A stretch of 64,000 nucleotides of DNA from Desulfosporosinus lacus DSM 15449 (GTDB lineage: Bacteria; Bacillota; Desulfitobacteriia; Desulfitobacteriales; Desulfitobacteriaceae): the NCBI RefSeq assembly GCF_900129935.1, contig NZ_FQXJ01000008.1, positions 124,001 to 188,000 of the forward strand. Direction: 5' to 3'. The notes under the pieces were generated by a model. It worked only from the letters and a program-made list of their open reading frames with translations, was not told the origin of the DNA and did not search any database. The translations under genes and the position numbers were made by a program. Positions 52,480-60,896 of this stretch are shown here, piece after piece; positions within the stretch are counted from its first letter, which is position 1; every line of letters begins with the position of its first letter.

Positions 52480-53282
52480 AGTATTTACCGGGAGAGACCT
52501 TGCTCCATCGTCTGGATGTCCGGACAAAAATGCTCGGGTTCTTCGGGTTTATTATAATTTCCTTTCTATTTCAGGATCCAAAATATCAGCTTTTGATTGT
52601 CTCGCTTACTGGGCTTTTAGCCTTTTGGATAAAAATTCCCTTGCAAAAGATCCGGGGAATGTTGATTCCCTTGATTCCTATCATCATATCGATTATTCTA
52701 ATCACAGGATTTACATTTGCACCTGAGCGCTTTGATCATGTTTCCAGTCAAACGATCCTCTTTTATGCCCTTCCAGGAGAAAAATTGGGGGCTACTGTAG
52801 GGGGATTTATGATGGGAAGTACCTTTATCTTTCGTCTTTTTGGTATGATGATCGCTTCGTCGGTTTTGATTTTAACCACATCAATGGATGATTTCACTCA
52901 GTTCTTTCAAAAGATGAAGATGCCAGTTGAAGTTTCCATGATGCTGACAACAGCGATTCGATTTATTCCAACCCTAGATAAAAAACGCCGGCAAATCTTA
53001 GAGGCCCAAAGAGCTCGTGGGACTAAATTCAACGAGAAAGGGATCATCGGTTCCATCCGGTCCTATATACCGATTATGGTTCCCTTGTTTATTAATTCAA
53101 TAATGATGGCTAATTCATTATCGATGGCAATGCTTAACAGAGGGTACGGTTTGACGCGAACTTGGACATCTATGCGCGAAATAGCCTTTGCTCCAAGGGA
53201 TTATTGGGTAATGTCATTTATAGTTCTGTTGATAACATTGAGTTTCTTTGTCCGATTCAGACTGCATCTGGGAGTATTATAG
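52470..53282 (+). CDS. ECF transporter T component (EcfT)
   Basis: A 270-residue membrane protein with about five to six spans. GETLLHRLDVRTKMLGFFGF is the standard N-terminal motif, and the cytoplasmic coupling helices carry AQRARGTKF and MLNRGYGLTRTW, the paired A-R-G and R-G motifs that join the ATPases. It overlaps the ATPase gene by 10 bp, so S, AA' and T are made from one transcript. A complete dedicated module like this is less common than a shared housekeeping one and binds it to the adjacent S component. Confidence 0.92.
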   Translation: MFIEYLPGETLLHRLDVRTKMLGFFGFIIISFLFQDPKYQLLIVSLTGLLAFWIKIPLQKIRGMLIPLIPIIISIILITGFTFAPERFDHVSSQTILFYALPGEKLGATVGGFMMGSTFIFRLFGMMIASSVLILTTSMDDFTQFFQKMKMPVEVSMMLTTAIRFIPTLDKKRRQILEAQRARGTKFNEKGIIGSIRSYIPIMVPLFINSIMMANSLSMAMLNRGYGLTRTWTSMREIAFAPRDYWVMSFIVLLITLSFFVRFRLHLGVL

Positions 53283-53405
53283 GTTCATCAAAAAATGTGG
53301 CTCTTCATGACTTGCATTTTCTTGGTATCAAAGGTCGATGAATCAGTTCAGGGCTATAATAATAACGATTGTACTTTCGATTAAATTTAATGTGGGAGAG
53401 AAACT

Positions 53406-54533
53406 ATGGCACGAGATAAAGATCGACATACTTGGCGTGAAGGATATACTACAGGGAGTTGTGCTGCGGGTGCGGCAAAAGCCGCCTGTCAGTTGCTTAA
53501 AGGGAACAGTTTAGCGGAGCAGGCAGAGATTCCACTGCCGAATTCGGCGCGCTTAATGATGCCCATTCACAGCGGAGAATCCGGATACCCTCAAGCTTGG
53601 GCCAGTATTCTTAAAGACGGTGGGGATGATGCGGATATTACTCATGGCCTCGAGATTCGTGCGATGGCACGTTTCATTTCTCATCAAGGAGAAGTTCATA
53701 TTCGCGGAGGCAAGGGAGTTGGGACCGTCACGAAAAAAGGCTTGGCGATCTCAGTTGGGGAAAGTGCCATTAACCCGGTACCTAGAAGAATGATCCGTGA
53801 AGCAGTCCGAGAGGTTTTTCCCGCTGAAGAAATCGAAATTATTATCGAAGTTCCAGCCGGAGAAGATACTGCCTTGCGTACTCTTAATCCCAGACTGGGG
53901 GTAATGGGAGGAATTTCAATCCTCGGGACGAGTGGGATAGTTCGTCCTATGTCTGAGGAGGCATTCAAAACCTCCATCCTGCCTGAGCTGGACCAAGCAG
54001 TGGCTTATGGACATAAAACTATTGTACTTACTCCTGGGCACTATGGGTATCGAGTGGCAACTGAACGCTTTAAAGTGCCGCCCGAAGCCGTAATACAGAT
54101 GAGTAATTTTGTAGGCTATATGTTGGAAGAAGCAGCCTATAGGGGGATTGAACAGGTAATTCTCTTAGGGCATATTGGAAAACTCATTAAAGTCTCGGGC
54201 GGAATTTTCCATACCCATAATCGTGTCGCTGATGCTCGAATGGAAGTCCTGCTGGCCCATGCCGCATTAGCAGGACTTAGTATAGACACCTTAAAACATT
54301 TAGCAGAATTCCCAACCACCGAAGGGGCAACCGCTGAACTTTTACTCCTTGGAGAACAAGAGCTGCTTCATCATCTGGCACACTTGGCTAGTGAAAGAGC
54401 CCAAGCGTTCACCTTTGGACGGCTAAGCATTGGAACGATCATGACATTATTAGACGGAAAACCGATTAGTTGGGATATTCAAGCCTTTAAGATAGTGGAG
54501 GAACAGGGATGGACTTGGTCGATTGAGTCGTAG
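53406..54533 (+). CDS. cbiD: cobalt-precorrin-5B C1-methyltransferase
   Basis: A 375-residue CbiD, which methylates C1 of cobalt-precorrin-5B in the anaerobic cobalamin route. REGYTTGSCAAGAAKAAC is its N-terminal signature; GVGTVTKKGLAISVGESAINPVPR and GHIGKLIKVSGGIFHTHN follow. Length fits the family. ATG 53406 follows GTGGGAGAG. It lies 123 bp behind ecfT, where TATAAT (53355-53360) might be a -10 element, and is separated from the other cbi genes by a second riboswitch, an unusual position since cbiD commonly lies within the cluster. Confidence 0.95.
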   Translation: MARDKDRHTWREGYTTGSCAAGAAKAACQLLKGNSLAEQAEIPLPNSARLMMPIHSGESGYPQAWASILKDGGDDADITHGLEIRAMARFISHQGEVHIRGGKGVGTVTKKGLAISVGESAINPVPRRMIREAVREVFPAEEIEIIIEVPAGEDTALRTLNPRLGVMGGISILGTSGIVRPMSEEAFKTSILPELDQAVAYGHKTIVLTPGHYGYRVATERFKVPPEAVIQMSNFVGYMLEEAAYRGIEQVILLGHIGKLIKVSGGIFHTHNRVADARMEVLLAHAALAGLSIDTLKHLAEFPTTEGATAELLLLGEQELLHHLAHLASERAQAFTFGRLSIGTIMTLLDGKPISWDIQAFKIVEEQGWTWSIES

Positions 54534-54656
54534 GCAATTTGGAGAATGTTTTTAGTACGATGATGATTGCCAGGAATTGAGATTTCAAAGTTAACGAAAG
54601 CAACAGGTCAATCTGAAGAAAAAATATGCGAAGAAACCAATAAGGTAAATAAAGCT

Positions 54657-54694
54657 GAAGGTACGTTATTTCAGAAATGAAACAACGTACCTTC
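54657..54694 (+). other. long hairpin with GAAA tetraloop after cbiD
   Basis: GAAGGTACGTTATTTCA (54657-54673), GAAA, TGAAACAACGTACCTTC (54678-54694) form a 17-pair stem with a single A-C mismatch. There is no T run after it, so terminator function is uncertain. The rest of the 54534-54879 gap shows no convincing gene; TTGAAA (54800) and TATACT (54821), 15 bp apart, could be a promoter for the riboswitch. Confidence 0.7.
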
Positions 54695-54879
54695 GTGCAA
54701 CTCTTTGACAAAGGGCTTAAAGTACTAATAATTGCATTTTTGATAACTGGATGGTGAAAGAAATGGCTATTGTTCAGCAAATGCTTTTGATAAATTATTT
54801 TGAAAAAGAGGAATTTAGTATATACTTATAGAATAACACTGTATCCGTCGAACACACGCCTAGTGAATTAAATAGCGTT

Positions 54880-55124
54880 ATACTTAAGGTTCCTTTAATT
54901 TAAAGGATCTAAAAGGGGAAGTCGGTGAAACTCCGGCGCGGTCCCGCCACTGTAAACAAGGAGTTCTCTTTGTAAATCCATTTTGAAACACAAGATGGTT
55001 GAACATGAGAATGATGACTTGAAGCCAGGAAACCTGCCTTAAGTAACATCACAAACCTACGAGCGATAGGAGATGTGTGTGTTTATTCAAGGTAAACCAT
55101 ACGAGCCGCTCAGGCTCGTTTTTT
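54880..55124 (+). promoter_or_regulatory. cobalamin riboswitch and terminator upstream of cbiET
   Basis: Core elements are AAGGTTCC (54886), AAAAGGGGAAGTCGGTGAAA, CTCCGGCGCGGTCCCGCCAC with CTGTAA, and GAAGCCAGGAAACCTGCCTT (55021-55040, B12 box). A clear intrinsic terminator, ACGAGCC (55101-55107), loop, GGCTCGT (55113-55119) and TTTTTT, ends the leader 65 bp before cbiET. Cobalamin binding is expected to favour the terminator and shut off the cbi operon. Confidence 0.96.
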
Positions 55125-55188
55125 ATTTGTATTCGCTAATGTGTCTTTAGAAATTTAGTTAAACGACATTATGGAAGAGGGGTAAAGC

Positions 55189-56409
55189 ATGTTACAGGTG
55201 ATCGGTATCGGCCCTGGAAGGCCGGAATGGTTGCCCCCTGCGATTATTGAACTTGTGAAAAATTGCGAAATTTTAATCGGAGGGTCCAGGGCTCTTAAAC
55301 TCTTTCCGGATTTCACAGGACATCAATATGTCCTATCCGGCAACTTGTCCAGCAGTGTTGATGTGATCAGAAATGCACTTCAGGAAAAGAAGGTTGTGGG
55401 GGTTCTCGTTTCTGGCGACCCTGGTTTTTTTAGTTTTTTACCCAGACTAAAGAAGGAATTCCCCGAGGAGAATATCGACGTTCATCCTGGGATCAGTTCT
55501 CTTCAATTTGCGTTTGCCAGAGCCGAGCTTCCTTGGCAAGAGGCGATTTTTGCCAGTGTCCATGGCCGAGAATTATCCGTATTGCCTCAAGTGATAACTC
55601 GTCCGACAGCGGTGTTAACCGGTGGGGAAAATACTCCTCAGAAAATCGCTCAATTTTATTTGGAACGCGGCCATAATCCTAAAATTTCCGTTGGGAATGC
55701 CCTTGCTTATCCAGAGGAATTTTGGGCAACAATGGATGCAGAACAGTTAGCTCAGGAAAAGACCTTTTTAAAGAACGCTATTGTTATTCTCCATCCACAT
55801 TCCCATCGGTATTCCACTATGAAGGGCAGCGGGTCCAGGCTTGGAATTCCAGACGAGGAGTTTCTGCGGGGCAAGGTTCCGATGACAAAGGCGGAAATTC
55901 GAGTTCAAGTACTCGCCAAAGCCCAAATTTCTAAATTCGATAATGTCGTGGATATTGGCGCTGGTACAGGGAGCATTAGTATTGAAGCCGCAGGGCTCGC
56001 TTCTGAAGGGGTTGTATACGCAATTGAACATAATCCAGAGGCGCAAGAACTCATTCTTACTAATCAACATAAGTTTAACGTTTCAAATCTTTGCTTGATT
56101 CCTGGAGTTGCACCCGATGTCTTCGGAGAGCTTCCCCCTGTCGATGTTTGCATTATTGGCGGGAGTAATGGGCGTTTAGCTGAAATATTAAAAACTGTTC
56201 CTCTTATTGAAGGGGGAAGAATCGTGATCACAGCAGTGACGATCGAAACAGTGGCTCAAGGTCTGAAACTTCTTACAGACAATAACTATCAAGATATTGA
56301 CACCGTTTCAATTCAAGCAGTTCGGTGGAAAGCAGTACAAACTCTGCATATGGCTCAAGCTTTGAATCCAATCTTTATAATATCAGCAAGAAAAGGGGAA
56401 GCATCATGA
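55189..56409 (+). CDS. cbiET: CbiE-CbiT fusion, cobalt-precorrin C5/C15-methyltransferase and decarboxylase
   Basis: A 406-residue fusion. The CbiE half (to about residue 200) has VIGIGPGRPEWLPPAI and VSGDPGFFSFLP, the tetrapyrrole methyltransferase fold. The CbiT half (from about 215) has KAEIRVQVLAKAQ and VVDIGAGTGSISIEAAGLA, a class I S-adenosylmethionine site. Together they methylate C5 and C15 and remove the C12 acetate carboxylate, as CobL does in aerobes. ATG 55189 follows AGAGGGG. First gene after the riboswitch; its stop overlaps the cbiL start (ATGA). Confidence 0.95.
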   Translation: MLQVIGIGPGRPEWLPPAIIELVKNCEILIGGSRALKLFPDFTGHQYVLSGNLSSSVDVIRNALQEKKVVGVLVSGDPGFFSFLPRLKKEFPEENIDVHPGISSLQFAFARAELPWQEAIFASVHGRELSVLPQVITRPTAVLTGGENTPQKIAQFYLERGHNPKISVGNALAYPEEFWATMDAEQLAQEKTFLKNAIVILHPHSHRYSTMKGSGSRLGIPDEEFLRGKVPMTKAEIRVQVLAKAQISKFDNVVDIGAGTGSISIEAAGLASEGVVYAIEHNPEAQELILTNQHKFNVSNLCLIPGVAPDVFGELPPVDVCIIGGSNGRLAEILKTVPLIEGGRIVITAVTIETVAQGLKLLTDNNYQDIDTVSIQAVRWKAVQTLHMAQALNPIFIISARKGEAS

Positions 56410-57143
56410 ATACAACATGGGGAAAATTCTATGGAGTAGGGGTTGGTCCCGGTGATCCTCAGCTCTTGACTTTGCAAGCCGTTGATGTCCTTCATTCAGT
56501 CGATCTGGTAGCCATCCCAAAATCCAAGCTGGATCGAGAAAGTGTTGCCTGGGATATTGCCAAAATTCATTGTCCATCTAATGCTCGGCTTGTCGAACTT
56601 GAAATGCCCATGACTTCAGATCCGCAGGTTTTAACTAAGGCTTGGCAAGATGGAGCACAAACCATCCTGGCTGAATTGAAACAGGGTAAATCTGTCGCCT
56701 TTATCACATTGGGTGATCCTTCACTTTACAGTACTTATAGTTATTTACTTAACATTCTCCAGGAGGAACTTCCTCAGGAATATATTGTAACAGTACCTGG
56801 AATTACGGCTATGGCTGCAGCCGCCGCTAAGATTAACCTGCCCCTGGCCACAGGAGATGAGCCTCTGCTTATCTTGCCAAGTACGGAAGATGTTGGGGAG
56901 TTCCTTAATTTCCCCAATTTAGTGTTAATGAAAGTCTCCCGCAGACTTCCTGAAATTTTGACCCTGCTTGAAGAGCGCGACAGAAAAGCAGTCTTATTGA
57001 CTCGTCTCGGACAATCTGGTGAGAAAATTCGCTGGGAACCTAAACCAGAAGATTTTACAGCTGATAAAATTGATTATCTCAGTTTATTGCTCGTCAAAAA
57101 AGATTTGTTGGGGAGGGAAAACAGTGAGCCAGAAAAAAACTAG
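56406..57143 (+). CDS. cbiL: cobalt-factor II/precorrin-2 C20-methyltransferase
   Basis: A 245-residue tetrapyrrole methylase. FYGVGVGPGDPQLLTLQAVD is the glycine-rich N-terminus, then FITLGDPSLYSTYSYL and VPGITAMAAAAAKINLPLA, the S-adenosylmethionine-binding loops specific to the C20 enzyme. ATG 56406 overlaps the end of cbiET by four bases; the frame upstream to 56325 is read-through overlap. It in turn overlaps cbiF by 20 bp. Confidence 0.94.
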   Translation: MNTTWGKFYGVGVGPGDPQLLTLQAVDVLHSVDLVAIPKSKLDRESVAWDIAKIHCPSNARLVELEMPMTSDPQVLTKAWQDGAQTILAELKQGKSVAFITLGDPSLYSTYSYLLNILQEELPQEYIVTVPGITAMAAAAAKINLPLATGDEPLLILPSTEDVGEFLNFPNLVLMKVSRRLPEILTLLEERDRKAVLLTRLGQSGEKIRWEPKPEDFTADKIDYLSLLLVKKDLLGRENSEPEKN

Positions 57144-57918
57144 CGGTGAAGGTGAAGTAATCTTCGTCGGAGCTGGTCCAGGGGATCCTGAACTAATTAC
57201 GGTTAAAGGATCTCGCGCCCTTGAGAGAGCGGACCGCGTGATTTATGCCGGGTCCTTAGTCAATCCAGAATTGCTGGGATTGTGTCGTCCTGGAACCCCT
57301 TGTCATGACAGTGCCCATCTCACCCTTGAAGAGGTGATTGCTCTTATGTTTGAGGGAAGCAAAAATGGAGAAACGATTGTTCGGCTCCATACTGGTGATC
57401 CCAGTATGTATGGAGCAATTAAGGAACAATTTGAGCATTTAGATAAGCAAGAAATACCCTATTCCGTCATTCCTGGGGTTAGTTCAGTATTTGCCGCCGC
57501 AGCAGCGGTTAAACGTGAATTTACCCTGCCTGATATCAGCCAAACCCTAATTCTTACCCGTATAGCTGGGCGCACTCCCGTTCCAGAGCGTGAAGCACTG
57601 GCCAAGTTAGCACAACATCAAGCCAGTATGTCAATTTTCCTAAGTGTTCAGGACATGGGATCTGTAGTCCAGGCTTTGCAGGAAGGCGGTTATCCTATCT
57701 CGACGCCCATTGCTGTGGTTGCAAAAGCTAGTTGGCCAGATGAAGAGATTCTCTTGGGAACCTTGGAAACCATCGTGGAAAAGGTTAAAACAGCAGGAAT
57801 TCGAAAACAGGCTCAAATCCTGGTGGGTGATTTTTTAGATCCAGCTAACGGATACACGCGTTCAAAGCTCTATGACCCGACCTTTACACACGAATATCGG
57901 CAAGGGACAGATAAGTGA
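57124..57918 (+). CDS. cbiF: cobalt-precorrin-4 C11-methyltransferase
   Basis: A 264-residue enzyme. EVIFVGAGPGDPELITVKG and ADRVIYAGSLVNPELL open the tetrapyrrole methylase fold; RLHTGDPSMYGAIKEQ and VIPGVSSVFAAAAAVKREFTLP are typical of the CobM/CbiF branch. The start GTG 57124, six bases after GGGGAGGG, lies inside the end of cbiL; the open frame reaching back to 57019 overlaps cbiL and is not counted. Its end overlaps cbiG by four bases. Confidence 0.94.
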   Translation: MSQKKTSGEGEVIFVGAGPGDPELITVKGSRALERADRVIYAGSLVNPELLGLCRPGTPCHDSAHLTLEEVIALMFEGSKNGETIVRLHTGDPSMYGAIKEQFEHLDKQEIPYSVIPGVSSVFAAAAAVKREFTLPDISQTLILTRIAGRTPVPEREALAKLAQHQASMSIFLSVQDMGSVVQALQEGGYPISTPIAVVAKASWPDEEILLGTLETIVEKVKTAGIRKQAQILVGDFLDPANGYTRSKLYDPTFTHEYRQGTDK

Positions 57919-59054
57919 ACAGGAATCTTGACATGGACACGGACGCAGACGTAAACACAAAAACTAAAGCAGCTCTTGTGACTTTAACTGACCGTGGGTT
58001 AGATACAATCCTGCGTATTGGAGAGGGTCTTCCGAATGCCATTGGAAGAGAATATTATCTTCATGAGAAGGTGCTTAATCAAAGCAACTATCATGGAGAA
58101 TCACAATCCTCCCAAGGTTTTAAAATTAAATCCTTTTCTCGTTTGAGCGATATCATTCCCAGCCTGTGGCAAGAGTTTTCTGTTCTTATCTTTGTTATGG
58201 CTTCAGGAATCGTCGTACGTCAAATTGCTTTATTAATAGAAGGGAAAGACCGAGATCCAGCAGTTCTAGTTTTAGATGAGGAAGGAAAATTCGTAATTCC
58301 TTTGCTTTCCGGACATTTAGGCGGCGCAAATGCTTGGGCCCATCAGATCTCTGAGCAAATTGGGGCTGTACCAGTAATTACGACAGCCACGGATGTCAGG
58401 GGTATGGTGGCACCGGACGAATATGCCCGCAGGTATGGATGGAAAGTTGAACCTGTCGATCATTTACCGGCGGTCAACCGCTTACTTTTAGAGCAAAAAC
58501 GGCTCAATGTCTGGGCAAGTTATCCGTTGAAGCCCGAGCATGAAACATGGGTTAAGGATACCCATTATTGCTTTTTATCCGAAAAGGAAAAGGATCAAGC
58601 GAATGTCATTATTGATGCTTTTCCAAACTCAAATATTAAGGCGGATTGTCTGTATTTAGTGCCACCAATTTTAAGTATAGGAGTGGGGTGCCGCCGAGGG
58701 GTTGCCAGCGATGTCATTCTAGAGAGAATCAAGCTGGCAATAGAACAGCTCGGAGCGTCCCTTAAGGCTATCTCAGGAATCTATAGTATTGACCTTAAAT
58801 CCAATGAAGTGGGACTGATTGAAGTTGCCAAATACCTGCGGGTTCCGTTTCGAACCTTTCGAGCAGATGAGCTGCAGTCAGTTAATCTTCAAGAACAGTT
58901 AAGTCGATCAAACTTTGTAAGCGAAAAGATAGGAGTGGACGGTGTATGCGAAGCAGCGAGTTTACTGGGAGCCAAAAGGGGTCGGTTAGTACTGCCAAAG
59001 ACCAAGGGGCAGGGGGTAACAGTGGCAATCAGCATAGAAAACTCTATGTCGTAG
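57915..59054 (+). CDS. cbiG: cobalt-precorrin-5A hydrolase
   Basis: A 379-residue CbiG, which opens the delta-lactone and releases acetaldehyde at C20. ALVTLTDRGLDTILRI is the N-terminal strand; VMASGIVVRQIALLI, PLLSGHLGGANAWA and SIGVGCRRGV mark the middle and C-terminal domains. The start is GTG 57915 (GTGA overlap with cbiF) or ATG 57933, which has AGGA upstream; the residues between are low-complexity (MDTDADV). The C-terminus is overlapped for 109 bp by cbiH in another frame. Confidence 0.93.
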   Translation: MNRNLDMDTDADVNTKTKAALVTLTDRGLDTILRIGEGLPNAIGREYYLHEKVLNQSNYHGESQSSQGFKIKSFSRLSDIIPSLWQEFSVLIFVMASGIVVRQIALLIEGKDRDPAVLVLDEEGKFVIPLLSGHLGGANAWAHQISEQIGAVPVITTATDVRGMVAPDEYARRYGWKVEPVDHLPAVNRLLLEQKRLNVWASYPLKPEHETWVKDTHYCFLSEKEKDQANVIIDAFPNSNIKADCLYLVPPILSIGVGCRRGVASDVILERIKLAIEQLGASLKAISGIYSIDLKSNEVGLIEVAKYLRVPFRTFRADELQSVNLQEQLSRSNFVSEKIGVDGVCEAASLLGAKRGRLVLPKTKGQGVTVAISIENSMS

Positions 59055-59770
59055 GTCTCGGACCTGGAGACCAGGATCATATGACAGCTAGGGTTCAGTC
59101 AGTATTAAATGAAGTTGAATACATCGTGGGATATAAAACTTACATAGACCTTATTCGTTCGTTTATAACCCATCAACAAATTGTTGCAACGGGGATGCGT
59201 CAAGAAATAGACCGCTGTCGAGAAGCAATTCGTTTAGCTGCTGAGGGACATCGAGTAGCTGTCGTAAGCAGTGGTGATGCTGGTGTATACGGCATGGCAG
59301 GGATTATTATTGAATGTTTGGAACAAGAGAACCTGCTGGATCTGCCCTTGGAAATCATTCCTGGAGTGACGGCAGCCTCTGCGGCAGCTTCCATGTTAGG
59401 AGCTCCCTTAATGCATGATTTTGCTGTGGTTAGCTTAAGTGATCTGCTGACTCCTTGGGAAGTTATCGAGAAGCGAGTTCGCTTAGCAGCCGAGGGAGAT
59501 TTCATCTTCGCACTTTATAACCCGAAAAGTAATGGCCGTCCCCATCACATTGAGACTGTTCGGGAAATTGTTTTACGTTATCGTCGCCCTGATACCCCGG
59601 TTGGATTGGTTCGAGAAGCCTTACGAGGTGAGGAGTCGAGCGTAGAAATTACCACACTGGATGATTTCACGAATCATCCCATTGATATGCTCACGACCGT
59701 CATAATTGGAAACTCTCAAACCCGGATTGTTGGCCCTTATATGGTGACTCCTCGCGGGTATAAACTGTGA
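58946..59770 (+). CDS. cbiH: cobalt-precorrin-3 C17-methyltransferase
   Basis: A 274-residue tetrapyrrole methylase with YVVGLGPGDQDHMTARVQ, VVSSGDAGVYGMAGI, IIPGVTAASAAASMLGAPLMHDF and FALYNPKSNGRP, the motif set of CobJ/CbiH, which methylates C17 and contracts the ring. ATG 58946 has TAGGAGTGG eight bases upstream and is the only start in frame before the fold begins, so the gene truly overlaps cbiG by 109 bp and has an extra N-terminal extension of about 30 polar residues, SEFTGSQKGSVSTAKD. This extension is probably a by-product of the overlap. Confidence 0.93.
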   Translation: MRSSEFTGSQKGSVSTAKDQGAGGNSGNQHRKLYVVGLGPGDQDHMTARVQSVLNEVEYIVGYKTYIDLIRSFITHQQIVATGMRQEIDRCREAIRLAAEGHRVAVVSSGDAGVYGMAGIIIECLEQENLLDLPLEIIPGVTAASAAASMLGAPLMHDFAVVSLSDLLTPWEVIEKRVRLAAEGDFIFALYNPKSNGRPHHIETVREIVLRYRRPDTPVGLVREALRGEESSVEITTLDDFTNHPIDMLTTVIIGNSQTRIVGPYMVTPRGYKL

Positions 59771-60531
59771 AACTTCTAGTTTTAGCAGGGACTGAGGATG
59801 GGCGTGGCTTGGCAGATGCTCTAAAACAGCGCGGTCATGAGATATTAGTCTCTACCCTAACTGCCTATGGGGCAGAATTAGTACAGGAACACGGCTTGCA
59901 GGTTCGTTCGGGAGCGATGGATGCCGAAAGTCTTACAGATCTTCTAAAAGCTAATTCCTTTGCGGCTTTAGTGGATGCAACTCATCCCTATGCCGTACAG
60001 GTTAAAGAAATGGCTAAAAAAGTTTGCACAGATTTAGGGTTGCCATACTTGCGTTGGGAACGCTCTGCATTGGAGGTAGACGATCATCCTCTTATTCATT
60101 GGGCGGAGGATATACCCGCTGCCGTTGAAATTGCATCGAAACTAGGAAAAAATATTCTGCTCACGACTGGAAGTAACGGCTTGCCTGATTGGGTATCTCA
60201 TCCTTTGCTGAAGGATAAATTCCTATATGTCCGCGTGTTACCCACTTCTCAGGTATTAGCCCGTTGTGAATCATTAGGCTTTAAACCCAATCAAATCGTA
60301 GCGGCTCAAGGTCCGTTTTCTCAAGAGTGGGATGAAGCGATGTTTAAACAACTAAAGATCGATGTCGTAGTGGCTAAAGAAAGTGGAAAAGTTGGCGGAA
60401 CCCATGAAAAGATACAAGCTTGCCTTAACCTAAACCTGCCCTTGGTTCTTTTAAAACGACCAGTACCCGAAATGGCTTCAGATAGTCAAACACTTACTCA
60501 ATTTATTAAACATATGGAGGAATTGATATGA
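59767..60531 (+). CDS. cbiJ: cobalt-precorrin-6A reductase
   Basis: A 254-residue CbiJ/CobK that reduces the macrocycle with NAD(P)H. KLLVLAGTEDGRGLADALKQRG is the dinucleotide-binding start; LVDATHPYAVQVKEMA is the most diagnostic word, with YLRWERS and LLTTGSNGL after it. GTG 59767 overlaps cbiH by four bases and its end overlaps cbiX. Length is normal for the family. Confidence 0.94.
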   Translation: MKLLVLAGTEDGRGLADALKQRGHEILVSTLTAYGAELVQEHGLQVRSGAMDAESLTDLLKANSFAALVDATHPYAVQVKEMAKKVCTDLGLPYLRWERSALEVDDHPLIHWAEDIPAAVEIASKLGKNILLTTGSNGLPDWVSHPLLKDKFLYVRVLPTSQVLARCESLGFKPNQIVAAQGPFSQEWDEAMFKQLKIDVVVAKESGKVGGTHEKIQACLNLNLPLVLLKRPVPEMASDSQTLTQFIKHMEELI

Positions 60532-60896
60532 AATCAGAAATTATTATCTTAGGCCACGGCAGCCGTCGTGCAGAAGCAAACCAAGGACTTTTAGTGGTTG
60601 CCGAAAAAGTGAGTCAGTTAATGGGACAGACGGTAACCCCGGCATACATGGCTCATGATCACCCGAGTCTGCCTGAAGCAGTGGAAGCAAAGATTCAAAG
60701 CGGTGCGGCTCATATTGTAATAATGCCACTCTTTCTTTTTCGCGGAATGCACGTAACGGTAGATATTCATGAGGAATTGCGTGAAATTCGAGAACAGCAT
60801 CCTGAAGTTGAGATCATCTTTACCAGAGAACTGGGAGCTGATGACGGGATTGCAAGCTTGGCCAGCCTTCGCATTAAGGAGGCTTTGGGCGAATGA
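60528..60896 (+). CDS. cbiX: sirohydrochlorin cobaltochelatase, short CbiX type
   Basis: A 122-residue protein of the small (CbiX-S) chelatase class, inserting cobalt into sirohydrochlorin. EIIILGHGSRRAEANQG contains the first metal-binding histidine; MPLFLFRGMHVTVDIHEEL holds the second. One copy of the half-domain, so it should act as a dimer. No histidine-rich tail or iron-sulfur site is present. It overlaps cbiJ and cbiC by ATGA junctions. Confidence 0.93.
   Translation: MKSEIIILGHGSRRAEANQGLLVVAEKVSQLMGQTVTPAYMAHDHPSLPEAVEAKIQSGAAHIVIMPLFLFRGMHVTVDIHEELREIREQHPEVEIIFTRELGADDGIASLASLRIKEALGE

Noticed and set aside
54487-54780. 97-codon reverse frame after cbiD
   Set aside because: Overlaps the cbiD end and the long hairpin, has no ribosome site and no recognisable motif.
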